A stretch of DNA of 64,000 nt from Bacillota bacterium (GTDB taxonomy: Bacteria > Bacillota > Clostridia > Acetivibrionales > DSM-1351): assembly GCA_023391425.1 (NCBI GenBank), contig JAEWAX010000041.1:62001-126000 (forward strand), written 5' to 3'. Shown here piece after piece: positions 15,190 through 23,124 of this stretch; positions within the stretch are counted from its first letter, which is position 1, and the number at the start of each line of letters is the position of its first letter. Below the pieces are notes generated by a model, which saw nothing but the letters and a program-made list of their open reading frames with translations, was not told the origin of the DNA and made no database searches. The translations under genes were made by a program, and so were the position numbers.

Positions 15190-15636
15190 CTACACCTCCT
15201 GTTTTTTTAGCTCATCTAGTATGAAATGTCTGACTGTGTATTTATCTGAATCAAGTATAATCTGTGCTGCCTTTTTATTATTTGTGTTCAAAACAATAGG
15301 AGCTTTTAAATTCATACTAATCTTTGTAGTATCCTCTGGTATTACTAATATAGCGAAAACTACCACTTGAGAAGGGCTTTCTATTCCCAAAAAATTTGTA
15401 GCTTCATCCTTTAGTTCAAACTCGTAATCTCTCTTTATCGCAAACGGGTTAACCAGTGCAAAAGCAAGCTCAGGTTTCTCAATAGCCTGAATCCATTTAA
15501 AGGGTGATTCCGGATCTTCACTGCTAATGATTCCATATCTGTGTATACCTTCAAACCCAAAAATTCCTTCTTCAAAATCTATTATATCCTCTTCACTGAT
15601 TTCTATTTCACCAAAATGTGTTGTTTTAACAAGCAT
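15190..15636 (-). CDS. fliW: Flagellar assembly factor FliW
   Basis: 148 residues, standard FliW length and motifs: TTHFGEIEISEEDIIDFEEGIFGFEG, FKWIQAIEKPELAFALVNP, and MNLKAPIVLNTNNKKAAQIIL. FliW binds flagellin or CsrA; when flagellin is exported, freed FliW captures CsrA and lifts repression of flagellin translation. Overlapping order fliW-csrA-flagellin is conserved in Firmicutes. Confidence 0.95.
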   Translation of the reverse strand: MLVKTTHFGEIEISEEDIIDFEEGIFGFEGIHRYGIISSEDPESPFKWIQAIEKPELAFALVNPFAIKRDYEFELKDEATNFLGIESPSQVVVFAILVIPEDTTKISMNLKAPIVLNTNNKKAAQIILDSDKYTVRHFILDELKKQEV

Positions 15637-15713
15637 ATTTTTGTACCTCCCATTTTAACCTAAAGTTATATCTCTTTTATTCTCCATATCAGATAAAAAT
15701 AATAATGTTGTAA

Positions 15714-16295
15714 CTAAATATAGCTATCAACATTATTTCCGCTATAACTTATATTTATAGAACCATAAGACTGCACTTTTATATTTAACATTGAGGGAGT
15801 ATTGTTAAAGGTTATCTCTCCAGGAATGAACCTTCTAGTTACTCCATTAATTTCACCTATATCATTTTGCGGTTCTACTTGTATGTCTACAGTACCACCA
15901 GCTACATCAATTTTAGGTCTTGACATTGGCATAGTTACCATATTGAAATCATGGATTATTATAGAATCACTTTTGATAATATCAAGCATTATGCTGGCCT
16001 TATTCCCTATCTTGGCCATTTCATCCCCATCTTGTGCCGTTTTTGCAATATACTCCATAACACTCTGATATGCCCTTTGAGACAAATCCTTTGCCAAATC
16101 AATGGTGTTCTTTAAGCCTTCTTCAGCAAAGCATTCGTATTGGTCTATCAGTATTCGAGGCTGTTCAGTTTTAATGTTTACCTTTGCCCGTTGTTGGGTT
16201 AGCTCTAATTGTGCCCTTCGAGTATCTATTTGCAATTTACCAGGTATAGTCTCTATCGAAAGTTTTGCAGGTGTTGTATTAATAGAAAGCCCCAT
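15714..16295 (-). CDS. DUF6470 (YviE-like) protein of the flagellar operon
   Basis: 193 residues beginning MGLSINTTPAKLSIETIPGK; AAGGAT is 9 nt before this ATG, whereas the GTG three codons earlier abuts the ribosome binding site. The N-terminal repeated pattern (I.T.PA.L.I...., L.I.T.RAQLEL, V.I.TEQP.I.ID) and position between flgL and fliW match Bacillus YviE/DUF6470. No membrane segment or signal peptide. Function is unknown in all relatives; co-conservation with flagellar genes suggests a filament-assembly role. Confidence 0.8.
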   Translation of the reverse strand: MGLSINTTPAKLSIETIPGKLQIDTRRAQLELTQQRAKVNIKTEQPRILIDQYECFAEEGLKNTIDLAKDLSQRAYQSVMEYIAKTAQDGDEMAKIGNKASIMLDIIKSDSIIIHDFNMVTMPMSRPKIDVAGGTVDIQVEPQNDIGEINGVTRRFIPGEITFNNTPSMLNIKVQSYGSINISYSGNNVDSYI

Positions 16296-16384
16296 ATTCT
16301 TCACATCCTTGTGTAAGACATAGATAACCTCAATCTAACATCTTACCTATCTGGAAATTCTCCATATATAAATATTCTTATCGT

Positions 16385-17374
16385 CTACCTTAAAAAGTCT
16401 ACCAAGGTCTGTTGGATAACTCTGGCTCCTCCTGCTAAAGACGCCTGATATACATTTTCCTCATTCTTTAAGTTCATTATGGTTTCAGCTATGTCAACAT
16501 CCTCATTTTCACTCATTGCTGCAGTAAAGTTAACTACATCCCTACTCATTCTATCTTCTGTTAAATCCATTCTATTTTGCCTTGCACCAATATCCGCTCT
16601 CGCCCTCAGAACATTTTGAATCTCTGCGTCAATAGAATCTAACTGTCTACCAATCTCTACTGAATCACCCGTCTGCATACCCGCAATTATATTATCGAAC
16701 ATTTGTACCATTGATGAAGTGTCTCCCAAAGTAGCGACTCCCGCATTAGCGTTACCTCCAATGGCACCACTCGTATTACGGCTATTAAACAAATCTCCGC
16801 CTGTAATATTAATATTTATATTATCACCAATGCCGACTTCATATAGTATATTTTCTCTGGTTGCTGTTGCTGGTGGTACAGCTACTTGATCTACATTTAT
16901 CGAAAATTTACCGAAGTCAGGACTTGTTTCATCATCATTCATTAACTTCTGATCTGTTTTGAAGCCTGAGAAAATATATCTGCCCGAATATGTTGAATTT
17001 GCTAGATGGACAGCCTGAGCTTTGAGTTGTCTTATTTCTTTAGCAATGGCCTGAGTCTCCTCTGGCGTATTTGTACCATTGGCTGCTTGAACGGTTTTCT
17101 CTTTCACAGTTTGCAGTACATCATTAATTTTACTCAAGGTTTCGTCGGTAGCATCCAACCACGACTGTGCATCACTTATATTTTTTTGATATTGCTCAAC
17201 TTTGGCTACATCCGTTCTGAGCTTTAAAGCTCTAGCCGCAACGACAGGGTCATCAGATGGAACTGAAATCTTTTGTCCAGTACTAAGCTGAGTTTGATAT
17301 TTGTTTTCACGTGTAACATTATTGCTAATATGCTTTACCATATTGGCAATAATCATATTATTTGTTATTCTCAT
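16385..17374 (-). CDS. flgL: Hook-filament junction protein FlgL (HAP3)
   Basis: 329 residues starting MRITNNMIIANMVKHISNNV; GGAGG lies 7 nt upstream of this ATG and overlaps an earlier in-frame ATG (17386), which I reject. Flagellin-like N-terminal (TGQKISVPSDDPVVAARALKLR) and C-terminal (NEDVDIAETIMNLKNEENVYQASL) helices are the FlgL signature. FlgL links hook-associated FlgK to the filament outside the cell. Confidence 0.94.
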   Translation of the reverse strand: MRITNNMIIANMVKHISNNVTRENKYQTQLSTGQKISVPSDDPVVAARALKLRTDVAKVEQYQKNISDAQSWLDATDETLSKINDVLQTVKEKTVQAANGTNTPEETQAIAKEIRQLKAQAVHLANSTYSGRYIFSGFKTDQKLMNDDETSPDFGKFSINVDQVAVPPATATRENILYEVGIGDNININITGGDLFNSRNTSGAIGGNANAGVATLGDTSSMVQMFDNIIAGMQTGDSVEIGRQLDSIDAEIQNVLRARADIGARQNRMDLTEDRMSRDVVNFTAAMSENEDVDIAETIMNLKNEENVYQASLAGGARVIQQTLVDFLR

Positions 17375-17460
17375 TTCTACCTCCATCAGCCTCTATTTGG
17401 GCAATAAAATATACTGAATTAATATTCATTCTTTTAATTTTTAAGATTTTTTATTGAGCC

Positions 17461-19086
17461 TTAGCTAACACCTAATCTATTAATAAGGGTATCGTATACC
17501 TCAGACATTGTATTGAGCATTTTAGCTGCTGATTTATATGCCTGCTGATATCTAACCATGTTCGTCAACTCTTCATTTAGCTCAACGCCCGAAACTGACA
17601 TTCTTCTATTATCAATTTGTTGTACTATCGTATTCTGACTATCAGAGAATGTCTTAGCCTGCTGCGAATCTATGCCCAGAGTTGCCACAAGTGATTTTAC
17701 AAAATCTTCAGGAGCTCCTTCTGTAAATAGACTTGCGTTAGATCTTATCTTTAGCAATTCGTTTAATACATCTATATTTCCATTCTCACCAGAAACATCT
17801 GTTGTTGCAATTGTATTTGTATTATACATAACGTCACCGCTTACTGAAAAATTCTTTGCAGTGATACTCTGATATTTGGCTACAACTGGGTCTAAGTCAG
17901 TTCCTGAGGTCCCTGTTGCTATTGCTCCATCTATCAGTTTATCACTAGATATTGGAGTCCCTCCCTCTCCCAACATTGTAAAAAATCTTACTTTTTGAGA
18001 AGCTGTTGCAGGTCCTGTCGCGTCAGTATCAACTCCAAAACCATCAACATGTCCCACTTTATCCACCAATGTGCCTGCTTCAGTAACATAACCCTCATTA
18101 AATGCCATAGCAAAAGTTCGTACAAATTCGTTCAGCTTACTTTGGTAGTATGGTACACCTTTATAGTCTGGAACAGCGCCATCCTTACCATCTCTTACAT
18201 CCATTAGTCCCTTTAACTCTCCACCAGTTAAAACTAATTTATTACCGTTGTCCCACTTGACATCATAAAGATTAATTACATCCTCAGAGTTTAATTTATC
18301 TTTTCTCTGTTCAAGAACTAGCTTACTTGAATTAAAATGATCAACTAAAGTATTTCCCCCTACTGTTATAACAAAATGTATATCATCTTCCCCATTAGGT
18401 AACTTTCCATAAGAAACCTCTGAAGCATTAATATTCACAAGCTTTGACAGTTGATCAACCAAAACCGTTCTTGAATCTCTTAAATCATTTGCTGAGTCTC
18501 CAGTAAGTTCAAAGTTATATATCTGTTTATTCAGGCTCTTGATTTGTGATGCTAATGAGTTAATCTGCTCAACATTAATCTTAACCTGATCATTTATATC
18601 TACTTGTAGTTGTTCAAAATTAGTAGCTGTACTATTAAAATAATTTGCCAGTGTGACTCCATTTTCACGGACAAGGGCACGCACGGCAGAACTCGATGGG
18701 TCCTTTGCTAGCTCTTGTAAAGAACTATAGAAGCTATCCATTATTTTAGTAAATCCACTGTTTGATGGTTCGTTAAAGGTAGTCTCTATACTAGATAATA
18801 ATTCACGTTTCTTGCTCCACTCACCATTTGCAATGTTTTCACTCCAATATTTAAAATCAAGATAAGTATCTCTTAACCTTTCAACACCTGTCACTTCAGA
18901 GCCTGTACCAATCATTCCTGTGCTATCATACGTCGTAAATGGTTTTGATGCAGATTGAATGTTTTGCTGTCTTGAATACCCAGTGGTTGAAGCATTAGAT
19001 ATATTGTGGCTAACTGTATTCAAGTTTCTCTGTGCAGTATAGAGCCCACTTACTGCAATATTAAAACCAAAAAAGCTCTGTCGCAT
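17461..19086 (-). CDS. flgK: Hook-associated protein FlgK, copy A (541 aa)
   Basis: N-terminal FGFNIAVSGLYTAQRNLNTVSHNISNASTTGYSRQ is the flagellar rod/hook motif; C-terminus SVSGVELNEELTNMVRYQQAYKSAAKMLNTMSEVYDTLINRLG is typical of FlgK. Its middle contains the conserved LAKDPSSSAVRALVRENG stretch. Directly upstream of flgL. A second FlgK of different length is encoded immediately upstream (19187-20674); both look intact. Confidence 0.92.
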   Translation of the reverse strand: MRQSFFGFNIAVSGLYTAQRNLNTVSHNISNASTTGYSRQQNIQSASKPFTTYDSTGMIGTGSEVTGVERLRDTYLDFKYWSENIANGEWSKKRELLSSIETTFNEPSNSGFTKIMDSFYSSLQELAKDPSSSAVRALVRENGVTLANYFNSTATNFEQLQVDINDQVKINVEQINSLASQIKSLNKQIYNFELTGDSANDLRDSRTVLVDQLSKLVNINASEVSYGKLPNGEDDIHFVITVGGNTLVDHFNSSKLVLEQRKDKLNSEDVINLYDVKWDNGNKLVLTGGELKGLMDVRDGKDGAVPDYKGVPYYQSKLNEFVRTFAMAFNEGYVTEAGTLVDKVGHVDGFGVDTDATGPATASQKVRFFTMLGEGGTPISSDKLIDGAIATGTSGTDLDPVVAKYQSITAKNFSVSGDVMYNTNTIATTDVSGENGNIDVLNELLKIRSNASLFTEGAPEDFVKSLVATLGIDSQQAKTFSDSQNTIVQQIDNRRMSVSGVELNEELTNMVRYQQAYKSAAKMLNTMSEVYDTLINRLGVS

Positions 19087-19186
19087 TATACGTCACCTAT
19101 TCCTATTCAATAAATCTATCTAGTATTTATATTCACGGAGTGAGTATGCTTTCTCTATGAATCTTAGAACTCTGTTTATCCCATAT

Positions 19187-20674
19187 CTACCTTCCAACTA
19201 CACCCATAGAATTAACTACCCTTTCTACCATTGAATCTATTATGTTTAAAACTCTGGCAGATGCATCATATGCAAATTTGTACTTCATCATATTTGACAT
19301 TTCCTCATCCATTGACACGCCTGATATAGCTGTACGCTTGTCATCTGCTGATTGTACAAGCGTTTGTTGGTTATTCATAGCTGTAGTAGCTTCAGAGCCT
19401 TGATTACCAATATCAAGTACGATTGCCCTATAATATTCATCAATACTTACCATGCCAGAACTATCTAGCAATAAGTCTGCATCCCTAAGATTGGCTATTT
19501 CCCTCGCAATGGTATTATCGCCAACTGCCGTAGTTTTAGAAGCTACGATATTATTTAATCCGTTATCGCTATTCAAATCGTCACTCAATGCAATATTCCC
19601 CATTTGTAGTGGATAATCACTATCCACTTTTTTGAAGAAATCTACTCCATCTTTTTTATCTAATGTTTTTCCACTTTGTTGGAGTGTATTTACCTGCGTT
19701 GCAATTTTATTTAACATTGCGTTTAGTTTTATTTTCAAATCTGAGACAATATTCTTTGAGGTTGGAATATTACTATCTGGATCTGAAGTACTTTTTATTC
19801 CCGATACCTCTCCCCTTGATTCCATCAAGCCCTTTAATTTTCCACTTTTTATATCAATCTGGGTATTAACACCTTCCAACATCGGATAGTAAAAATCACC
19901 ATTTACGCTATTTGACTCAACATATAAATTCCTTGAGGTGCCCTTTGTAACTAAAAGATACCCACCAAGGGTAATATCCACCTGTCCATCCTGCATCTCA
20001 TTAATCTGAGCATCACAAATTTTTGACAAATTGTCTAATAATATATTCCTTTGGTCTCTATAATCATTAGCACTATCACCAGCTATTTCCTGTGAAGCAA
20101 TTTGTTGATTGAGTGCAGCTAGTCCGCTTGTAATACTATTTACTTTATCAACTTGAACCCGAATCTCTGAATTTAAATCATTTTGAAGTCTGTCTAACTG
20201 CGTACCAACCTGATTAAAGTAATAAACTAAGGCTTGACCCCTTTCTCTAACTAATGCTCTGGTGGTCAAGCTCTCAGGAGCCTTTGATAGTTCCTGCCAA
20301 GAATCCCAAAATTGATTCATAACATTTTGCAGGCCATCACCCATAGGATCATTTATAATGGCTTCCACGTCATTTATTGTATTGCTTCGAGTCTCATAGT
20401 AGCCAAGTAATGTATTCTCTTGTCTATATATATTATCAAGAAAGGTATTTCTAAGTTGCCTAGTTTCTTGAATGTCAACACCAGTTCCATACTGAAATGC
20501 CTGATTGTTTTTACCGTATACAGTAATACATGGGCTACTTTCAGCTATTGACTGCTGACGTACATATCCTGTTGTATCAACATTTGAAATGTTATGGCCA
20601 GTTACGGACAATCCTCGTTCACTAACCATCAATCCAGAACGAGCTATACCATAACTCGAAAATCCTACAGCCAT
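19187..20674 (-). CDS. Hook-associated protein FlgK, copy B (495 aa)
   Basis: Begins MAVGFSSYGIARSGLMVSER and continues LSVTGHNISNVDTTGYVRQ, with LSKAPESLTTRALVRERGQALVYYFNQ and C-terminal AISGVSMDEEMSNMMKYKFAYDASARVLNIIDSMVERVVN, all FlgK features. It aligns along its length with the 541-residue copy but lacks part of the variable middle and is diverged, so the duplication is old. The two may act as alternative junction proteins, perhaps matched to the two flagellins; that is speculation. Confidence 0.88.
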   Translation of the reverse strand: MAVGFSSYGIARSGLMVSERGLSVTGHNISNVDTTGYVRQQSIAESSPCITVYGKNNQAFQYGTGVDIQETRQLRNTFLDNIYRQENTLLGYYETRSNTINDVEAIINDPMGDGLQNVMNQFWDSWQELSKAPESLTTRALVRERGQALVYYFNQVGTQLDRLQNDLNSEIRVQVDKVNSITSGLAALNQQIASQEIAGDSANDYRDQRNILLDNLSKICDAQINEMQDGQVDITLGGYLLVTKGTSRNLYVESNSVNGDFYYPMLEGVNTQIDIKSGKLKGLMESRGEVSGIKSTSDPDSNIPTSKNIVSDLKIKLNAMLNKIATQVNTLQQSGKTLDKKDGVDFFKKVDSDYPLQMGNIALSDDLNSDNGLNNIVASKTTAVGDNTIAREIANLRDADLLLDSSGMVSIDEYYRAIVLDIGNQGSEATTAMNNQQTLVQSADDKRTAISGVSMDEEMSNMMKYKFAYDASARVLNIIDSMVERVVNSMGVVGR

Positions 20675-20728
20675 ATGCTGCCCCCCCTAAGAAATAAAAT
20701 AGTTCTTTTAAAATATCTGTTTGATATA

Positions 20729-21229
20729 TTAAAGCTTCACATCAAATAAATTTCTCTTTTTTGAATCCCCAGAATTACCAGAACTGCCATAGTTATTACT
20801 AGCTATGTCGATGCTTGTCATCATATTAATTGAGAAATCAATATATTCGAGTGAGTTTTTTATAAGCTTTGAATTAAGTTCATTCGTGTTCTTCAACTTC
20901 GTAATATTATTTACCATCTTTTCCTGACAAGCCTTCAGTTTATCCGATTCACTTTTTCCTAATTGTACTGCAAGCCCAGAAATAGTTATTTCCTCAGGCT
21001 TTTTGTCAAGCAAGCTACATAATTTCTCAACAATACCTTCTCTCTCATTCTCAAGCTTTGAAATCTTTATAATTAATGACTGTTCAATCTTAACAATGCT
21101 TTCCAGCTCATTAACTTTGCCTCCAACAATTAAATTAGTTTTATTATTGGATATCTTAGAAAGTGTATCATATATATCATTCTCTTGATCAAGAACTTCA
21201 GTCAACTGTCTAATCAAGTCTGATTTCAT
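20729..21229 (-). CDS. flgN: FlgN-family export chaperone for FlgK/FlgL
   Basis: 166 residues from ATG 21229, which lies 7 nt after GGAGG; the frame extends upstream to a TTG but the ribosome binding site is inside that extension. Helical: LIRQLTEVLDQENDIYDTLSKIS, LESIVKIEQSLIIKISKLENEREGIVEKLC, matching PF05130. Position between flgM and flgK is the standard FlgN place. Cytoplasmic chaperone delivering hook-junction proteins to the export gate. Confidence 0.85.
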   Translation of the reverse strand: MKSDLIRQLTEVLDQENDIYDTLSKISNNKTNLIVGGKVNELESIVKIEQSLIIKISKLENEREGIVEKLCSLLDKKPEEITISGLAVQLGKSESDKLKACQEKMVNNITKLKNTNELNSKLIKNSLEYIDFSINMMTSIDIASNNYGSSGNSGDSKKRNLFDVKL

Positions 21230-21279
21230 CTGCATACCTCCGAACAATTAAGCATCTCCATATAGTTAGCAAAATAAAT

Positions 21280-21567
21280 TTAAGCTTTCTGATCTAATAT
21301 GTTTTTCCCAATTTTCTCTACTATTTCTTTTCCACTCACGTCATATCCCCCAGACTGATAAAGGTCTAAGAATTCATCGACCTTGTTTTGCCTAACATTA
21401 GGGACATCCTTAAGTGCTTTTGACACTGTCTGATAATCTTTCGCGTTACTTGAAATAGACACAACATCCTTTTTAGGAGCAATTGCGCTAGTTTTACCAA
21501 TACTCTCTACGGACTTTTGTTTATTGTAAACCTTCGCTACATTATAAACATCTCCAGAAATTTTCAT
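21280..21567 (-). CDS. flgM: Anti-sigma-28 factor FlgM
   Basis: 95 residues. The C-terminal pattern DVVSISSNAKDYQTVSKALKDVPNVRQNKVDEFLDLYQSGGYDVSGKEIVEKI is the FlgM domain (D.v.lS..a......a.... pdVR..kV..lk..i..G.Y.v....ia..i). FlgM holds SigD inactive until it is exported after hook completion. It has its own SigD-type promoter (21622-21648), giving negative feedback, and precedes flgN and the two flgK genes. Confidence 0.92.
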   Translation of the reverse strand: MKISGDVYNVAKVYNKQKSVESIGKTSAIAPKKDVVSISSNAKDYQTVSKALKDVPNVRQNKVDEFLDLYQSGGYDVSGKEIVEKIGKNILDQKA

Positions 21568-21621
21568 AAAAACACACTCACTTTCTAAATTGCAATAGAT
21601 AACTCTTACCTTCTATATTTA

Positions 21622-21648
21622 TTATCGTCAGTTTATTAAAATTATTTA
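21622..21648 (-). promoter_or_regulatory. SigD (sigma-28) promoter of flgM
   Basis: Minus strand TAAA (21648-21645), exactly 15 nt, GACGATAA (21629-21622): 4/4 and 7/8 matches to the sigma-28 consensus with ideal spacing, 55 nt before the flgM start. Confidence 0.78.
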
Positions 21649-21670
21649 GTATTGCTTTTTATTTTGTAAA

Positions 21671-21731
21671 GAAAACTTGGCTTGTGTCGAGCCAAAGGCG
21701 AAGGCAGAAGCCTTAGTTGCACTTATACTTG
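21671..21731 (+). repeat. Dispersed double-hairpin repeat, copy A
   Basis: Two small stem-loops: TTGGCT..AGCCAA followed by AAGGC..GCCTT, ending AGTTGCACTTATACTTG. Nearly identical to copy C at 40227-40286, 18.5 kb away, and followed in tandem by a diverged copy B. Confidence 0.75.
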
Positions 21732-21741
21732 AAAAGTGTAA

Positions 21742-21795
21742 GAAAACTTGGTTTGTGCTAAGTTAAAGGCAAAGGTAGAAGCCTAGTTACACATC
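21742..21795 (+). repeat. Dispersed double-hairpin repeat, copy B (diverged)
   Basis: GAAAACTTGG then TTTGTGCTAAGTTAAAGGCA and AGAAGCCTAGTTACAC, a diverged tandem copy of the 21671-21731 element; both stems are weakened by substitutions. Confidence 0.65.
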
Positions 21796-21812
21796 TCAGA
21801 AGTAGAAATAAA

Positions 21813-21849
21813 AAGCGATTTAAGCCAAAAACATCAGCTCAAATCGCTT
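21813..21849 (-). terminator. yvyF terminator
   Basis: AAGCGATTT / AAATCGCTT arms extended by one mismatch and AGC/GCT, followed on the minus strand by TTTTATTTC. It isolates flgM from the upstream yvyF gene. Confidence 0.8.
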
Positions 21850-21870
21850 AGGAAATAATTCCAATATATT

Positions 21871-22290
21871 TTAAAGATTTTTATTTAAATATCTTAATCC
21901 ACCATTACGTTTAGCATCAGTAAGTGCCTCTGTACGTCTCTCAGGTGCCTTAGTCACAAATCCTGAGATGTCATTGCTAACTTGGTTTTGGCACTGATCA
22001 CAAAATCTACCTGTCTTAATTGCTGTCCCACATCTTTCACATTCTAAGATAATATTAGAACCCTCTGTTATCTCAAGGCGTCCTTCTTTTAGAAACATTT
22101 TAATTTTCTCAACGCTTACTTCTAAGTCCATTGATACTTGAGATAACGTTGCTCCTGGTCTTTCATATAGATATTCCTTTACCTTTTTGAAAACCTCTTC
22201 ATCTGCATTCTTACAATCAATACATATAGGTGGTCCACCTAAGTAATTATACATTCTTCCACATCTTCTGCAGTTTCTTAAATCTGGCAT
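21871..22290 (-). CDS. yvyF: Flagellar operon zinc-finger protein YvyF (TIGR03826-like)
   Basis: 139 residues from MPDLRNCRRCGRMYNYLGGP; AAGGGGG is 7 nt upstream, so the longer open frame is not used. Four CxxC pairs (NCRRCG, PICIDCK, CERCG, CDQCQ) suggest two zinc ribbons, with a MerR/HTH-like middle (ATLSQVSMDLEVSVEKIKMFL). The family lies between comF genes and flgM in Firmicutes, the same context as here (comFC directly upstream). Proposed as a regulator; role not established. Confidence 0.88.
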   Translation of the reverse strand: MPDLRNCRRCGRMYNYLGGPPICIDCKNADEEVFKKVKEYLYERPGATLSQVSMDLEVSVEKIKMFLKEGRLEITEGSNIILECERCGTAIKTGRFCDQCQNQVSNDISGFVTKAPERRTEALTDAKRNGGLRYLNKNL

Positions 22291-22346
22291 AATATTTACC
22301 CCCTTAAAACAACATAATATATTCAAAAAAATAATTTATCTGTTTG

Positions 22347-22997
22347 CTAATAATCCCTTGTTGTTGCAATAGCTGCAGCAACAATGCTACTTGCTCCCCC
22401 CTGCTTCAGAGCTTTGCTACACTGATTTAGAGTGCTACCTGTAGTGACAATATCATCTATTATTAATATGTTCTTATTATATATAGCTTCTGCTTTAACC
22501 ACGTTGAATACATCCTTAACATTAGATAACCTCTCACTTCTACTTAGTAAGCTCTGACTTTTTGATTCAGAGGTCTTTACTAGAATATTAGCTTCAAGTG
22601 GTATACCTAATTGTTTTGCAGCACATTTTCCAATTAATTCAGCTTGATTATACCCTCTTTGTTTATACTTATTCCTATGAAGTGGAACAGGAATAATCAT
22701 ATCAATTTGATCTAACTGTATTGTATTCTGAACCTTCAGTGCTAAAAGCTTACCAAGAGCACGATAGTATGAAGGCTTATTGCTAAACTTAAATCTTTTC
22801 AAGGAATTTTTGAGAGAATCTGAATAGCTACCAACACATACCACTCCATCACAGTAGGTTTCAATATCCCTTGGCAGGTTTAATGAATTAATACAATTAT
22901 TATAATATCCAATTTTTTTTGCGCACTCTTCACAAATATATATTGACACTCCTACGTTTAGCAGTACATTGCAAAACATACATCGTGGAGGAAACAA
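22347..22997 (-). CDS. comFC: ComFC-type phosphoribosyltransferase family protein
   Basis: About 216 residues. N-terminal zinc ribbon (PPRCMFCN...CEEC) and PRPP-binding motif ILIIDDIVTTGSTL near residue 175, with the conserved KQRGYNQAELI. ComFC is needed for natural transformation in related bacteria; many non-competent clostridia keep it. The start is uncertain: TTG at 22997 has no good ribosome binding site, while AAGGAG lies 7 nt before an in-frame ATC (23015), which would give LISLIEYLFPPRC, close to family N-termini. A non-standard start codon is therefore possible. Confidence 0.88.
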   Translation of the reverse strand: MFPPRCMFCNVLLNVGVSIYICEECAKKIGYYNNCINSLNLPRDIETYCDGVVCVGSYSDSLKNSLKRFKFSNKPSYYRALGKLLALKVQNTIQLDQIDMIIPVPLHRNKYKQRGYNQAELIGKCAAKQLGIPLEANILVKTSESKSQSLLSRSERLSNVKDVFNVVKAEAIYNKNILIIDDIVTTGSTLNQCSKALKQGGASSIVAAAIATTRDY

Positions 22998-23124
22998 ATA
23001 CTCTATTAAGCTGATAAGATCACTCCTTATACTATGTAAGAAAATGAACTAATACGTTTATTTTACATCACTTTCCATAGTTTTGCAATAAAGAAGGCAT
23101 TGCTTAGATAAGTTTTGACCAATT

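Larger units (their letters stand above)
21568..21870. other. flgM promoter region with tandem repeat copies
   Basis: 303 nt containing the SigD promoter (21622-21648), two copies of a dispersed double-hairpin repeat (21671-21731 and 21742-21795) and the yvyF terminator (21813-21849). Confidence 0.6.

Noticed and set aside
21671..21795. Possible CRISPR array
   Set aside because: Only two tandem diverged units with no unique spacers of constant length and no cas genes; better read as a dispersed hairpin repeat.
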